From Streptococcus oralis (lineage in GTDB: Bacteria; Bacillota; Bacilli; Lactobacillales; Streptococcaceae): a stretch of 64,000 bases of DNA. Numbering within the stretch: the first letter of the stretch is position 1; each line of letters begins with the position of its first letter. Below, in pieces: positions 55,407 to 64,000 of the stretch. Below the pieces are notes generated by a model, which had not been told where the DNA came from, did no database searches, and was given only the letters and a program-made list of their open reading frames with translations. The stretch is taken from assembly GCF_023611505.1 (NCBI RefSeq), contig NZ_CP097843.1, positions 682,001-746,000 of the forward strand, given 5' to 3'. Position numbers and translations under genes: made by a program.

Positions 55407-56560
55407 AGGTTTTGATTTCAGCAGTGGGTGATACAGATCCAATCCGTAATTTTCACGATGGAGCCTTAGTACATATTGCGAGAAAATACCGTCCAGATAA
55501 GATTATTATTGTTTTTTCTGAGGAAATGATTAGTAAGAAAGATGATATTGAGAAAGTAATTCTTTCTATTGATAGTGAATACGTCCCAGAGATTGTATAC
55601 CATGAGCCAATCATCTTAAATAAAGATGTATATGTTTTTGATACCATGTATGATCAATTTGATGCTATTATACAAGAGTATTATACAAAAGACGACGAAT
55701 TTATCCTCAATCTTTCAAGTGCAACTCCTCAAATAAAATCAGCTTTGTTTGTGATTAATAGACTTAGTGAAATCAATGTCAAGGCAGTACAAGTTCCAAC
55801 TCCTGCAAAAAAATCAAACGCTGGAGTTCGGCATGATGATTCGGAAGATATTGATGTACTAATTGATACAAATATAGATAATAAGCAGGACTTTGTCGAT
55901 CGAACTATTGAAGATACTTCAGAAAAGTTTAAACAAGGCTTAATGAAAAAAACTTTACGTGATTTTATTAAGAAATATGATTACAAAGCAAGTTTAGAGA
56001 TAGCAAATCAATTGCCAGACCTCCCTGGTTTGAAAGATTGTCGCAAAAAGTTACAAGATATTGTCGATTCATTAGATAGGCAAGCTGTACCTCAAGTCCT
56101 CCAAAAGAAAAAATGGAGCGAAGAACAGAAAAAAGTATTAAATGCTTATTTGACTATTGATTTGCAAAAAGAACGTGGTAATTTTAGTGAAGGTCTGATT
56201 AGAATTAAAAACCTTACAGAGTTTATATTAGAAGACTATATCGAAAGTCGTTATCCAGGATTTCTGGATAATTATGTGAATCAATCAGAGAAATATTATC
56301 TCGGGATTCGGGATTATGATAAGATTCTTCAAACCAAAGATCGGATATTATCTGATAAAATCAAACCGATTTTGAGAATGAACAAAACACGAAATACGAT
56401 AGCTCATAAATTGGATTCACTAGATTCTGAGGAACTTAAACAGTTAGGTCCAGTTCTAAAAGCCTTAAAAGGGCTAATCAAGGAACAGTATCAACTTACT
56501 GAAAAGGATTTTAATTTTTACAAGGATTTTAATAAAGAATTATTAGAATTACTGAAATAA
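55403..56560 (+). CDS. csm6: Csm6, CARF-HEPN ribonuclease, 385 aa
   Basis: Stand-alone RNase switched on by cyclic oligoadenylate from Cas10. N-terminal CARF domain (about 1-150) with ISAVGDTDPI and NLSSATPQIKSALF. The HEPN active site R-x4-H is intact as RNTIAH, Arg330 to His335. Overlaps csm5 by 4 nt. S. thermophilus Csm6 responds to cA6, so cA6 is the likely ligand here (inference). Confidence 0.94.
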   Translation: MKVLISAVGDTDPIRNFHDGALVHIARKYRPDKIIIVFSEEMISKKDDIEKVILSIDSEYVPEIVYHEPIILNKDVYVFDTMYDQFDAIIQEYYTKDDEFILNLSSATPQIKSALFVINRLSEINVKAVQVPTPAKKSNAGVRHDDSEDIDVLIDTNIDNKQDFVDRTIEDTSEKFKQGLMKKTLRDFIKKYDYKASLEIANQLPDLPGLKDCRKKLQDIVDSLDRQAVPQVLQKKKWSEEQKKVLNAYLTIDLQKERGNFSEGLIRIKNLTEFILEDYIESRYPGFLDNYVNQSEKYYLGIRDYDKILQTKDRILSDKIKPILRMNKTRNTIAHKLDSLDSEELKQLGPVLKALKGLIKEQYQLTEKDFNFYKDFNKELLELLK

Positions 56561-56576
56561 TGAGAGGTAGAATATC

Positions 56577-57866
56577 TTGGAAATTTTAATTTCAGCAGTT
56601 GGAACGACAGATCCGATAAGCAATAATCGAGATGCAGCTTTATTACATATTGCTCGAACATATAGACCTGAACAAATTGTTTTGGTTTATAGTGAAGAAA
56701 TGTTAGTAAAAAAAGATCTTGTTGAGAAAGCATTATGTTCAATAGAGGGTTATCATCCTAAAGTGGTTATTGAATCAATCATATTGAAAAATGATGAAGT
56801 CTATCTATTTGATAAAATGTATGGAGTGATGGGACAGATTATCGAAAAATATTCTGGAACAGATCATCAATTAATCTTAAATCTCTCCTCAGGGACACCT
56901 CAGATTATTTCTGCTTTATTTGCCTTGAATCGAATTAATGATTATAATACGCAGGCCATACAGGTTGCAACACCTAACAAATCAGCAAACAGAAAGTATG
57001 TGCCACTGTCAAGTGAAGGTGAACAGAAGCTTTTTGACGAGAACGAGGATAACCAAAAGGATTACGAAGATCGTACAATCAAAGATGAAGCTGAAAAATT
57101 TAACCAGTCTCTTATCAAGCGCCACTTAAGAAATTTAATCTCTTCTTATGATTATCTTGCTGCGGAAGAATTAGTTACTAGAAAAGAATACAATAAATTA
57201 CTTTCTAAAAAGAAATTAGCTCGTTTAAGAGACATATTAAATGATTTTGTAAAAGTATTTAAAACTCAAGCGATTTTAAAAGATATTCGGGAATATTCAC
57301 TTACAGAAATTGAGAAAAAAGCTCTTAATTACTTTTTAATGATTGAAGTTTTGAAAGAGAGAGGGCAAGTTGCTGATGTCTTAATCAAATCAAAGTCTTA
57401 TGTTGAATTTGTTATTGAGGAGAAGATAAAGAAAGATTATCCAGAATTGATAAAATATGATGGGACATTTCCAAAGTTAAATGAAGAATACAAGGATTTT
57501 GAAGCTATTTTAGATTTCATAGACCTAGAATTTAAGAAAGCCAAGGGTATAAAAGATGAGAAGGAAAGAATCTATTCACCTCAGTCAACCTTAAATCTCT
57601 TGTCTTATGAAAATATTCTATCTTATTATCAAGTTTCTCCTGAATTACTGAAGTCCATAAAGTTAATAAATAGCTTAAATGGTGAAAGAAATAAGGTGGC
57701 ACATGGCTTGTCAAAGATTGATAGTAAACTAGTCAATTCAAAGAAATTGCAACAGACAATAGATACCTTGCGCTTTATTTTACAAGATACATTTGAGATT
57801 GATGATAGCTATTTCTCTTGTTATCAAACACTCAATAATGAAATGCTTGACTTACTTCGTCAATAA
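56577..57866 (+). CDS. csm6: Second Csm6 (Csm6'), CARF-HEPN ribonuclease, 429 aa
   Basis: Paralogue of the preceding gene: the CARF part has ISAVGTTDPI and NLSSGTPQIISALF, and the HEPN site RNKVAH (Arg371 to His376) is intact. It is longer because of an insertion of about 40 residues before the HEPN core. TTG start at 56577 with GAGAGGT upstream. Tandem csm6-csm6' is also the arrangement in S. thermophilus. Last gene of the CRISPR-Cas operon; no clear terminator follows. Confidence 0.92.
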   Translation: MEILISAVGTTDPISNNRDAALLHIARTYRPEQIVLVYSEEMLVKKDLVEKALCSIEGYHPKVVIESIILKNDEVYLFDKMYGVMGQIIEKYSGTDHQLILNLSSGTPQIISALFALNRINDYNTQAIQVATPNKSANRKYVPLSSEGEQKLFDENEDNQKDYEDRTIKDEAEKFNQSLIKRHLRNLISSYDYLAAEELVTRKEYNKLLSKKKLARLRDILNDFVKVFKTQAILKDIREYSLTEIEKKALNYFLMIEVLKERGQVADVLIKSKSYVEFVIEEKIKKDYPELIKYDGTFPKLNEEYKDFEAILDFIDLEFKKAKGIKDEKERIYSPQSTLNLLSYENILSYYQVSPELLKSIKLINSLNGERNKVAHGLSKIDSKLVNSKKLQQTIDTLRFILQDTFEIDDSYFSCYQTLNNEMLDLLRQ

Positions 57867-57934
57867 TATACTTATTAATAAATCTATTTTGCTGAAGATA
57901 CATATAATGAGATTGCAAGTGCTTGTTTTCCCAG

Positions 57935-58152
57935 TTGACGCAGACTTAAAAAAACGATATAATAAGAAAGTTGAGAATTGATTTTCACTTGTCTTAGTCC
58001 AGAGAAATGGCGGTGCTGCGAGCCATCTAAGCTAGGAAGTCATGCTACTCAATCAGACAATTGCATAAGATTATGAGAATGACAAGTTCATTGAATGAAG
58101 GTGGTACCGCGGTTTTTCGCCCTTCGTGATGTGAGCTTGTCTTTTGATTTTT
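57935..58152 (+). promoter_or_regulatory. Promoter and T-box leader of the alaS operon
   Basis: Promoter TTGACG (57935-57940), 17 nt, TATAAT (57958-57963). The leader contains the T-box sequence AAGGTGGTACCGCGG at 58098-58112. The terminator pairs GACAAGTTCA (58081-58090) with TGAGCTTGTC (58132-58141) and is followed by TTTTGATTTTT. Uncharged tRNA-Ala should favour the antiterminator and raise expression. The specifier triplet was not settled; GCT in AAGCTAGG is a candidate Ala codon. Confidence 0.85.
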
Positions 58153-58162
58153 GGAGGTGTTT

Positions 58163-58648
58163 ATGAAGACATTTCTCGTGAAACAAAAGTTTCGTCTTGG
58201 AGGCGAACGCTTCGATATCAAGGATGACAGAGGAGTAGTGAACTATCAGGTGGAGGGCTCTTTCTTCCAAATTCCTAAGACCTTTACCATCTATGACGCC
58301 TATGGTGAGCAAGTCAGTGAAATCAGTAAAGAATTTTTCACTTTGCTTCCTCGCTTTACTATTCAGCTACGAAACGGTTCCAATTTCGTCATTCGAAAGA
58401 AGTTGACTTTCTTTCGAGATAAGTATGAGTTTGATAATCTAGGGCTTCGTATCGAGGGAAATATCTGGGATTTGAATTTTAAATTGCTAGATGATCGTGA
58501 TCAGCTTGTCGCCGAGATTCGGAAAGAGATTTTCCATCTGATCTCAACCTACACCGTAACCGTCTATGAAGACTCTTATGCAGACTTAGTCGTTTCCCTC
58601 TGTGTCGCGATTGACTATGTGGAGATGCTAGAAAGCCAATCAAATTAA
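58163..58648 (+). CDS. LURP-one-related (YxjI-like) protein, 161 aa
   Basis: Tubby-like beta-barrel family (PF04525). Recognised from the pattern LVKQKFRLGGERFDIKD at the start and repeated beta segments such as FFQIPKTFTIYDAYG and LDDRDQLVAEIRKE. No defined role in bacteria. The ATG at 58163 is chosen for TTGGAGGTG at the right distance; an in-frame TTG at 58151 lies within that site. It stands between the T-box and alaS, so it is controlled together with alaS. Confidence 0.85.
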   Translation: MKTFLVKQKFRLGGERFDIKDDRGVVNYQVEGSFFQIPKTFTIYDAYGEQVSEISKEFFTLLPRFTIQLRNGSNFVIRKKLTFFRDKYEFDNLGLRIEGNIWDLNFKLLDDRDQLVAEIRKEIFHLISTYTVTVYEDSYADLVVSLCVAIDYVEMLESQSN

Positions 58649-58669
58649 ACAAGTAAATAAGGAGATATT

Positions 58670-61288
58670 ATGAAACAACTATCTAGTGCTCAAGTTCGCC
58701 AAATGTGGCTTGATTTCTGGGCCAGCAAAGGTCACTCTGTAGAACCATCAGTGAGCTTGGTTCCAGTAAACGACCCAACTCTTTTGTGGATCAACTCTGG
58801 GGTAGCAACTCTTAAGAAATACTTTGACGGGACTATCAAACCTGAAAACCCACGTATTACCAATGCGCAAAAAGCCATCCGTACCAACGACATCGAAAAC
58901 GTAGGGAAGACTGCGCGTCACCATACTATGTTTGAAATGTTGGGGAACTTTTCTATCGGGGATTACTTCCGTGATGAAGCCATCACTTGGGCTTATGAGC
59001 TTTTGACAAGTCCTGAATGGTTTGATTTCCCTAAAGACAAACTATATATGACCTACTATCCAGATGATAAAGATTCTTACAACCGCTGGATTGAAGTGGG
59101 CGTGGATCCAAGTCACTTGATCCCAATCGAAGATAACTTCTGGGAAATCGGTGCAGGACCTTCTGGACCAGATACAGAAATCTTCTTTGACCGTGGGGAA
59201 GCCTTTGATCCAGAAAATATCGGTATTCGCCTTCTAGCAGAAGATATCGAAAATGACCGTTACATCGAAATCTGGAACATCGTTTTGTCACAATTTAACG
59301 CGGATCCTGCTGTTCCTCGTAGCGAATACAAGGAATTGCCACACAAAAACATTGATACGGGCGCTGGTTTGGAGCGTTTGGTGGCGGTTATCCAAGGGGC
59401 TAAGACAAACTTTGAAACAGACCTTTTCATGCCGATTATTCGTGAAGTTGAGAAGTTGTCTGGTAAGGTCTACGACCAAGATGGCGATAACATGAGCTTC
59501 AAGGTTATCGCTGACCACATCCGTTCCCTTTCATTTGCCATCGGTGATGGTGCCCTTCCAGGAAATGAAGGCCGTGGTTATGTCCTTCGTCGTCTTCTCC
59601 GTCGTGCGTCTATGCATGGTCAAAAATTGGGCATCAACGAGCCTTTCCTTTACAAACTCGTTCCAACTGTTGGTAAAATCATGGAAAGCTACTACCCAGA
59701 AGTGCTTGAAAAACGTGACTTTATCGAAAAAATCATCAAGAGCGAAGAAGAGTCATTTGCTCGTACCCTTCACTCAGGCCAACATTTTGCAGAAACTATT
59801 GTAGCTGACTTGAAAGAAAAAGGTCAATCTGTCATTGCTGGACAAGATGTCTTCAAACTCTACGACACATATGGATTCCCAGTGGAATTGACAGAAGAAA
59901 TCGCTGAAGAAGCTGGCATGACGGTAGACCGTGAAGGCTTTGAAGCAGCCATGAAAGAGCAGCAAGAACGTGCGCGTGCGTCAGCTGTCAAGGGTGGTTC
60001 AATGGGAATGCAAAATGAAACCCTTCAAAACATTACAGTTGAAAGTGTTTTTAACTATGAAGCATCTCAATTGTCTTCTAAATTGGTCGCTATCGTAGCG
60101 GACAATGCAGAAGTAGAAGCTGTTTCAGAAGGAACTGTCTCTCTTATCTTTGCAGAGACTCCATTCTATGCTGAAATGGGTGGACAAGTAGCTGACCACG
60201 GTCAAGTCTTGGACGCTGCTGGAAATGTCGTGGCTACTGTGACAGATGTTCAAAAAGCACCAAATGGCCAGCCACTTCATACAGTTGAAGTTCTTGCACC
60301 GCTGGCTTTGAATGCAGAATACACCTTGGCAATTGATACAAATCGTCGTCACCGTGTCATGAAAAACCACACTGCAACGCACTTGCTCCATGCAGCCCTT
60401 CACAATATCCTTGGAAACCATGCGACACAAGCAGGATCCCTTAACGAAGTCGAATTCCTTCGTTTTGACTTCACACACTTCCAAGCCGTAACTCCTGAAG
60501 AGTTGCGCGCCATTGAACAACAAGTCAATGAGAAAATCTGGGAAGCAATTGCAGTAGAAACTGTTGAGACAGATATTGACACTGCTAAAGAAATGGGAGC
60601 TATGGCCCTCTTTGGTGAGAAATACGGTAAAGAAGTCCGCGTTGTAACCATCGGTGACTACTCTGTGGAACTCTGTGGTGGTACCCACGTTGGCAACACT
60701 TCTGAGATTGGCCTCTTCAAGATTGTCAAAGAAGAAGGGATTGGATCAGGAACTCGTCGTATCTTGGCAGTGACTGGTAAGGAAGCCTTTGAAGCCTACC
60801 GTGAACAAGAAGACGCTCTGAAAACAGTAGCAGCAACCTTGAAAGCACCTCAACTCAAGGAAGTGCCTCACAAGGTTGAAGGCCTTCAAGAACAACTCCG
60901 TCAATTGCAAAAAGAAAATGCAGAGTTGAAGGAAAAAGCCGCAGCTGCAGCCGCAGGTGATGTCTTCAAGGATGCGAAGGAAGTCAACGGCCACCGTTAT
61001 ATTGCTAGCCAAGTTTCTGTATCAGATGCCGGTGCCCTTCGTACCTTTGCGGACAAATGGAAACAAAAAGACTACTCTGATGTGCTTGTCCTAGTTGCCG
61101 CTATTGGTGACAAAGTCAATGTCCTTGTAGCAAGTAAGGCCAAAGACATTCACGCGGGTAACTTGGTTAAAGAATTGGCTCCAATCGTCGATGGACGTGG
61201 TGGTGGTAAACCAGACATGGCCATGGCAGGAGGGAGCAACCAAGCTAAGATTCAGGAATTGTTGGATGCAGTAGCAGGTAAATTGTAA
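58670..61288 (+). CDS. alaS: Alanyl-tRNA synthetase, 872 aa
   Basis: Charges tRNA-Ala. Class II core with motif 1 region near residues 1-60, [13 protein letters not shown] (motif 3 area), an editing domain with [11 protein letters not shown] (Zn-binding HxxxH) and CGGTHV, and the C-terminal DHHA1 domain ending in [19 protein letters not shown] sequence. Full length. Controlled by the T-box upstream. Confidence 0.98.
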   Translation: MKQLSSAQVRQMWLDFWASKGHSVEPSVSLVPVNDPTLLWINSGVATLKKYFDGTIKPENPRITNAQKAIRTNDIENVGKTARHHTMFEMLGNFSIGDYFRDEAITWAYELLTSPEWFDFPKDKLYMTYYPDDKDSYNRWIEVGVDPSHLIPIEDNFWEIGAGPSGPDTEIFFDRGEAFDPENIGIRLLAEDIENDRYIEIWNIVLSQFNADPAVPRSEYKELPHKNIDTGAGLERLVAVIQGAKTNFETDLFMPIIREVEKLSGKVYDQDGDNMSFKVIADHIRSLSFAIGDGALPGNEGRGYVLRRLLRRASMHGQKLGINEPFLYKLVPTVGKIMESYYPEVLEKRDFIEKIIKSEEESFARTLHSGQHFAETIVADLKEKGQSVIAGQDVFKLYDTYGFPVELTEEIAEEAGMTVDREGFEAAMKEQQERARASAVKGGSMGMQNETLQNITVESVFNYEASQLSSKLVAIVADNAEVEAVSEGTVSLIFAETPFYAEMGGQVADHGQVLDAAGNVVATVTDVQKAPNGQPLHTVEVLAPLALNAEYTLAIDTNRRHRVMKNHTATHLLHAALHNILGNHATQAGSLNEVEFLRFDFTHFQAVTPEELRAIEQQVNEKIWEAIAVETVETDIDTAKEMGAMALFGEKYGKEVRVVTIGDYSVELCGGTHVGNTSEIGLFKIVKEEGIGSGTRRILAVTGKEAFEAYREQEDALKTVAATLKAPQLKEVPHKVEGLQEQLRQLQKENAELKEKAAAAAAGDVFKDAKEVNGHRYIASQVSVSDAGALRTFADKWKQKDYSDVLVLVAAIGDKVNVLVASKAKDIHAGNLVKELAPIVDGRGGGKPDMAMAGGSNQAKIQELLDAVAGKL

Positions 61289-61297
61289 GAAAATAAA

Positions 61298-61324
61298 GAT
61301 CTATCCACTTGGGTAGGTCTTTTT
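61298..61324 (+). terminator. Terminator of alaS
   Basis: AGATCTATCC, loop ACTT, GGGTAGGTCT, TTTT. Confidence 0.75.
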
Positions 61325-61332
61325 GCCTACTT

Positions 61333-61359
61333 AAAAAGCCAAATCCGACCGGATTTGAC
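61333..61359 (-). terminator. Terminator of the alpha-amylase gene
   Basis: On the minus strand, CAAATCC-type arm, GGTC loop and GGATTTGG arm are followed by CTTTTT, 15 nt after the amylase stop. Confidence 0.7.
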
Positions 61360-61374
61360 TTTGAACTGATAAGT

Positions 61375-62823
61375 TTATTTTGTTGCCCAGACACTTACCG
61401 AAGCAGCTGAGACTGGAAATTGTCCATAACCTTCCTCATCGATTGTAACTTGACCTTGGTGGTTTTCAAGTAAATCTACAAAGGTTTGGCCAGCCCATTC
61501 TTGACCGACAAACATAGACTTGCTGTTTTCTTGGTCATTTGAAATCAAGACTGCGATTGGGGATTGATTTTCAGCGCCTGAACGAACCCATCCGATACAG
61601 TTGGCATCGTCAAAGTAGTCTGTTTGCTCTCCATAGGCCAAGTCTTTTCGGATGGCTAGGAGACGGTCAAGAACTTCTCTGAAATCTTGTTGAGCAAATT
61701 GCCCAGAAATACCATAATAGTCTCCGTAAAAGACACATGGAAGCCCATCTTGGCGTAATAGAATAAGGGCATAAGCTGCTGGCTTGAACCATTCTTCAAC
61801 AGTAGACTCAAGGGCTTGTCCTCTCTGAGTATCATGGTTGTCCACGAAAGTGACAGCCTTATCAGGCTTGAGTTCAACCAAGCTATCAGTAAAGATAGTA
61901 CGAAGGTCGTAGCTTGCTCCAGCCTGACTGGCTTCAAAGAGGTTTTGGTGGAGACGAACATCGACAAGGTCAAAACGTTCTTCCGTTTTTTCAAGATAGT
62001 CTAGGTTGGCTTCCTTGTCTGGATTCCAAAATTCCCCAAAAACATAGAAATCTTCTCCGTATTTTTCCTTCATATCACGGATGAAATTGCCCATAAAGAA
62101 GGAGTCGATGTGTTTAACGGCATCCAAGCGGAATCCTGCCACACCAGTCGTTTCCATGAACCAGTCAGCCCAGTCATAGATGTTTTGGATGACTTCAGGA
62201 TGCTTAAAGTCTAGGTCAGCATACATGAGGTAGTCGTAGTTGCCGTTTTCGTTATCGACCAATTCCTCATTTGCCCAACCTTTATTGTCCCCCTGAATAA
62301 GGTAAATGCCAGACTTACGGCGTTTGGCATCGTAGTCTGTACCTGTAAAGTGGTACCAGTGCCAGTGGAAGTCATTGTAGGTATTTTGGCGACCATCGAA
62401 GGTAAAGTGAGTCCAGCCATTGATAGTAAATGGCTTGCTTAGTTGAACTGTACGGTCCTCCGGATCGACTTCGATAACTTGAAAGGCTTCCATATGATCG
62501 GCAGCAGCCTTGTGATTGAGCACCACATCGGCCATAGGTCGAATTCCCTGAGCCTTTAAGGCTTGAATGGCTTGAAGATAGTCTTTTTTGAACCCATACT
62601 TGGTGCGGACAGTTCCTTTTTGGTGAAATTCACCTAGATCAAAAAGATCATAAACGCCATAGCCGACATCTTTTTCGTTGGTTGCCTTGAAGGCAGGTGG
62701 CATCCAGACATGGCTAATTCCCAGATGGGCTAGGTGCTCTGCATCATTTGTCAGTCGCGTCCAGTGTTGGCCGTCGTGAGGCAGATACCACTCAAAGTAT
62801 TGCATAAGTGTCTGATTTTGCAT
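61375..62823 (-). CDS. Cytoplasmic alpha-amylase (GH13_5 type), 482 aa
   Basis: Intracellular amylase for maltodextrins or glycogen-like glucans. No signal peptide. GH13 regions: DVVLNHKAAAD (I), GFRLDAVKHID with the nucleophile Asp (II), FGEFWN with the acid Glu (III), FVDNHDTQ (IV). The N-terminal TLMQYFEWYLP is typical for the subfamily of liquefying-type amylases. A cre site covers its promoter. It is monocistronic and converges on alaS. Confidence 0.94.
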   Translation of the reverse strand: MQNQTLMQYFEWYLPHDGQHWTRLTNDAEHLAHLGISHVWMPPAFKATNEKDVGYGVYDLFDLGEFHQKGTVRTKYGFKKDYLQAIQALKAQGIRPMADVVLNHKAAADHMEAFQVIEVDPEDRTVQLSKPFTINGWTHFTFDGRQNTYNDFHWHWYHFTGTDYDAKRRKSGIYLIQGDNKGWANEELVDNENGNYDYLMYADLDFKHPEVIQNIYDWADWFMETTGVAGFRLDAVKHIDSFFMGNFIRDMKEKYGEDFYVFGEFWNPDKEANLDYLEKTEERFDLVDVRLHQNLFEASQAGASYDLRTIFTDSLVELKPDKAVTFVDNHDTQRGQALESTVEEWFKPAAYALILLRQDGLPCVFYGDYYGISGQFAQQDFREVLDRLLAIRKDLAYGEQTDYFDDANCIGWVRSGAENQSPIAVLISNDQENSKSMFVGQEWAGQTFVDLLENHQGQVTIDEEGYGQFPVSAASVSVWATK

Positions 62824-62856
62824 TGTTTTTCCTCTTGCTTATCAATGTTGTGTTTT

Positions 62857-62893
62857 ATTCTACCATAAAGTTTAGTACTAGGCAAACGTTTGC
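62857..62893 (-). promoter_or_regulatory. Amylase promoter with cre site
   Basis: Minus strand: -35 TTGCCT (62885-62880), 17 nt, -10 TAGAAT (62862-62857) with TGG before it. The palindrome GCAAACGTTTGC (62882-62893) overlaps the -35 box, a position where CcpA would block polymerase. Confidence 0.75.
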
Positions 62894-63057
62894 GCAGTTT
62901 TCTATACTCATTTCTAGAATTGTCTATTTTTAAAGACACTATTTCCTTCCCATTGCTAGAGAAATAGTGTTTAGGAGAAAAAATAAATTGAGTAAACTTA
63001 TTTTTACAAAAATGGCACTTAGTAAACTAAAGTAAAAATGGATAAGCGGTTTCTTTT

Positions 63058-63086
63058 TTGAGAATTGTCATAAAATTTGCTATAAT
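63058..63086 (+). promoter_or_regulatory. Promoter of the RlmI-like gene (leaderless type)
   Basis: TTGAGA (63058-63063), 17 nt, TATAAT (63081-63086) with TGC as extended -10. The ATG at 63094 is 7 nt after the box. The 164 nt before it (62894-63057) show nothing else I can support. Confidence 0.75.
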
Positions 63087-63093
63087 AGTAGCT

Positions 63094-64000
63094 ATGAATA
63101 GAATTAGGGTCAGCAGACGTGTTGAAAAAAAGCTAGCTAAGGGTCTAGTTCTTTTGGAAGCAAGTGATTTAAGAGATATTGATCTGACGGATCAGGCAGT
63201 AGAAGTTCTTAGTCAAGATAGGAAGTTTTTAGGGAGTGCCTATCTTTCTCAACAGAACAAGGGAATTGGTTGGTTGGTCAGCAAGGAAAAAGTTTCTTTC
63301 GATCAAACCTTCTTTGAAACTCTGTTTCGTAAGGCCAAGGAAGCTAGAAAGCCATATTATCAAGATGACTTGACTACTGCCTTTCGCCTTTTTAACCAAG
63401 AGGGGGATGGTTTTGGTGGCCTGACTATCGATCTCTACGGAGATTATGCTGTCTTTTCGTGGTACAACTCGTTTGTTTACCAGATTCGTGAGCTGATAGT
63501 AAAGGCTTTTAAGGAAGTCTTTCCTGAGGTTTTGGGAGCGTACGAAAAGATTCGTTTTAAAGGTCTAGATTACGAGTCTGCTCATGTCTATGGTGAGAAA
63601 GCGCCAGACTACTTTACTGTTCTTGAGAATGGCGTGCTCTATCAAGTCTTTATGAATGATGGCTTGATGACAGGTATTTTTCTGGACCAACATGAGGTTC
63701 GTGGGAGTTTGGTGGATGGTCTAGCCATGGGTAAATCCTTGCTCAATATGTTTTCCTATACGGCTGCCTTTTCAGTTGCTGCAGCTATGGGAGGCGCCAG
63801 TGAGACGACTTCTGTCGACTTGGCCAAACGATCGAGAGAGCTATCAGAAGCTCATTTTCAGGCAAATGGATTCAGTACGGACAATCACCGTTTTATCGTC
63901 ATGGATGTCTTTGAATACTTCAAGTATGCTAAGCGGAAAGGATTGACCTATGATGTGATTGTCCTTGATCCACCGAGCTTTGCCCGCAATAAAAAACAAA
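63094..64000 (+). CDS. RlmI-like 23S rRNA m5C methyltransferase (partial, runs off the window)
   Basis: The frame is open from the ATG at 63094 to the window end, 302 codons, with no stop. It begins MNRIRVSRRVEKKLAKG, a PUA-like N-terminal domain, then the EEHUD-type middle part, then a SAM-binding Rossmann fold with SLLNMFSYTAAFSVAAA and the catalytic-side motif LDPPSFARNKK. This matches the RlmI/RlmK-type class I rRNA methyltransferases that modify C1962 in 23S rRNA. No ribosome site precedes the ATG. About 80-90 residues are likely missing at the C-terminus. Confidence 0.9.
   Translation, partial: MNRIRVSRRVEKKLAKGLVLLEASDLRDIDLTDQAVEVLSQDRKFLGSAYLSQQNKGIGWLVSKEKVSFDQTFFETLFRKAKEARKPYYQDDLTTAFRLFNQEGDGFGGLTIDLYGDYAVFSWYNSFVYQIRELIVKAFKEVFPEVLGAYEKIRFKGLDYESAHVYGEKAPDYFTVLENGVLYQVFMNDGLMTGIFLDQHEVRGSLVDGLAMGKSLLNMFSYTAAFSVAAAMGGASETTSVDLAKRSRELSEAHFQANGFSTDNHRFIVMDVFEYFKYAKRKGLTYDVIVLDPPSFARNKKQ

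Noticed and set aside
57867..57934. Remnant of an integrase or att site at the right edge of the CRISPR island
   Set aside because: No direct repeat with the left edge near 46575-46647 and no coding remnant could be found.
60125..60688. Minus-strand frame of 187 aa inside alaS
   Set aside because: Shadow of alaS; Cys/Phe-rich composition typical of antisense frames.

Overview
The window reads as chromosome of a mitis-group Streptococcus (S. mitis, S. oralis or S. pneumoniae type). This rests on low GC, strong Shine-Dalgarno sites with extended -10 promoters, a YSIRK/LPxTG surface beta-galactosidase with the BgaA domain plan, and a gene order (queA-nagB-rpsU-hprK-lgt-hemW-spx-pst-aldB-murB-potABCD-alaS) that I recognise from the pneumococcal chromosome. 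The species is inferred, not tested.

Layout. 1-6.5 kb: small proteins of immunity-protein type (ankyrin, two SUKH/SMI1-KNR4, several unrecognised), with a maltodextrin-acting GH13 enzyme between them. 6.9-14.1 kb: the giant cell-wall beta-galactosidase BgaA. 14.2-32.6 kb: ordinary housekeeping genes, including tRNA modification (mnmL, mnmM, queA), an antiporter, nagB under a NagR-type operator, rpsU, HPr kinase, lgt, hemW, a fatty acyl thioesterase, spx and an rRNA methyltransferase. 32.6-37.7 kb: the phosphate operon pstS-C-A-B-B-phoU. 37.8-46.6 kb: an amino-acid-binding lipoprotein, a MocR-type regulator, acetolactate decarboxylase, murB and the spermidine/putrescine importer potABCD.

46.6-57.9 kb: a type III-A (Csm) CRISPR-Cas locus between potD and the alaS T-box. 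It has a leader with promoters, 35 repeats and 34 spacers, then cas6-cas10-csm2-csm3-csm4-csm5-csm6-csm6'. No cas1 or cas2 is present in the window. Cas10 keeps its GGDD cyclase motif and zinc finger, but its HD nuclease motif reads HA and the other HD-domain ligands are also replaced. Csm3 Asp33 (target RNA cleavage) and the HEPN R-x4-H motifs of both Csm6 proteins are intact. The sequence therefore predicts a system that cuts RNA and signals through cyclic oligoadenylate but does not use the Cas10 DNase. Repeats vary a great deal, yet their hairpin loop is a GNRA tetraloop in 34 of 35. Several spacers are antisense to recognisable phage coding sequence, which suits RNA targeting.

57.9-64 kb: a T-box leader ahead of a LURP-one-like gene and alaS, a CcpA-site-linked cytoplasmic alpha-amylase on the minus strand, and the 5' part of a 23S rRNA methyltransferase that runs off the window. 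Three genes (mnmL, hemW, the RlmI-like gene) have a TATAAT box exactly 7 nt before the ATG and so look leaderless.
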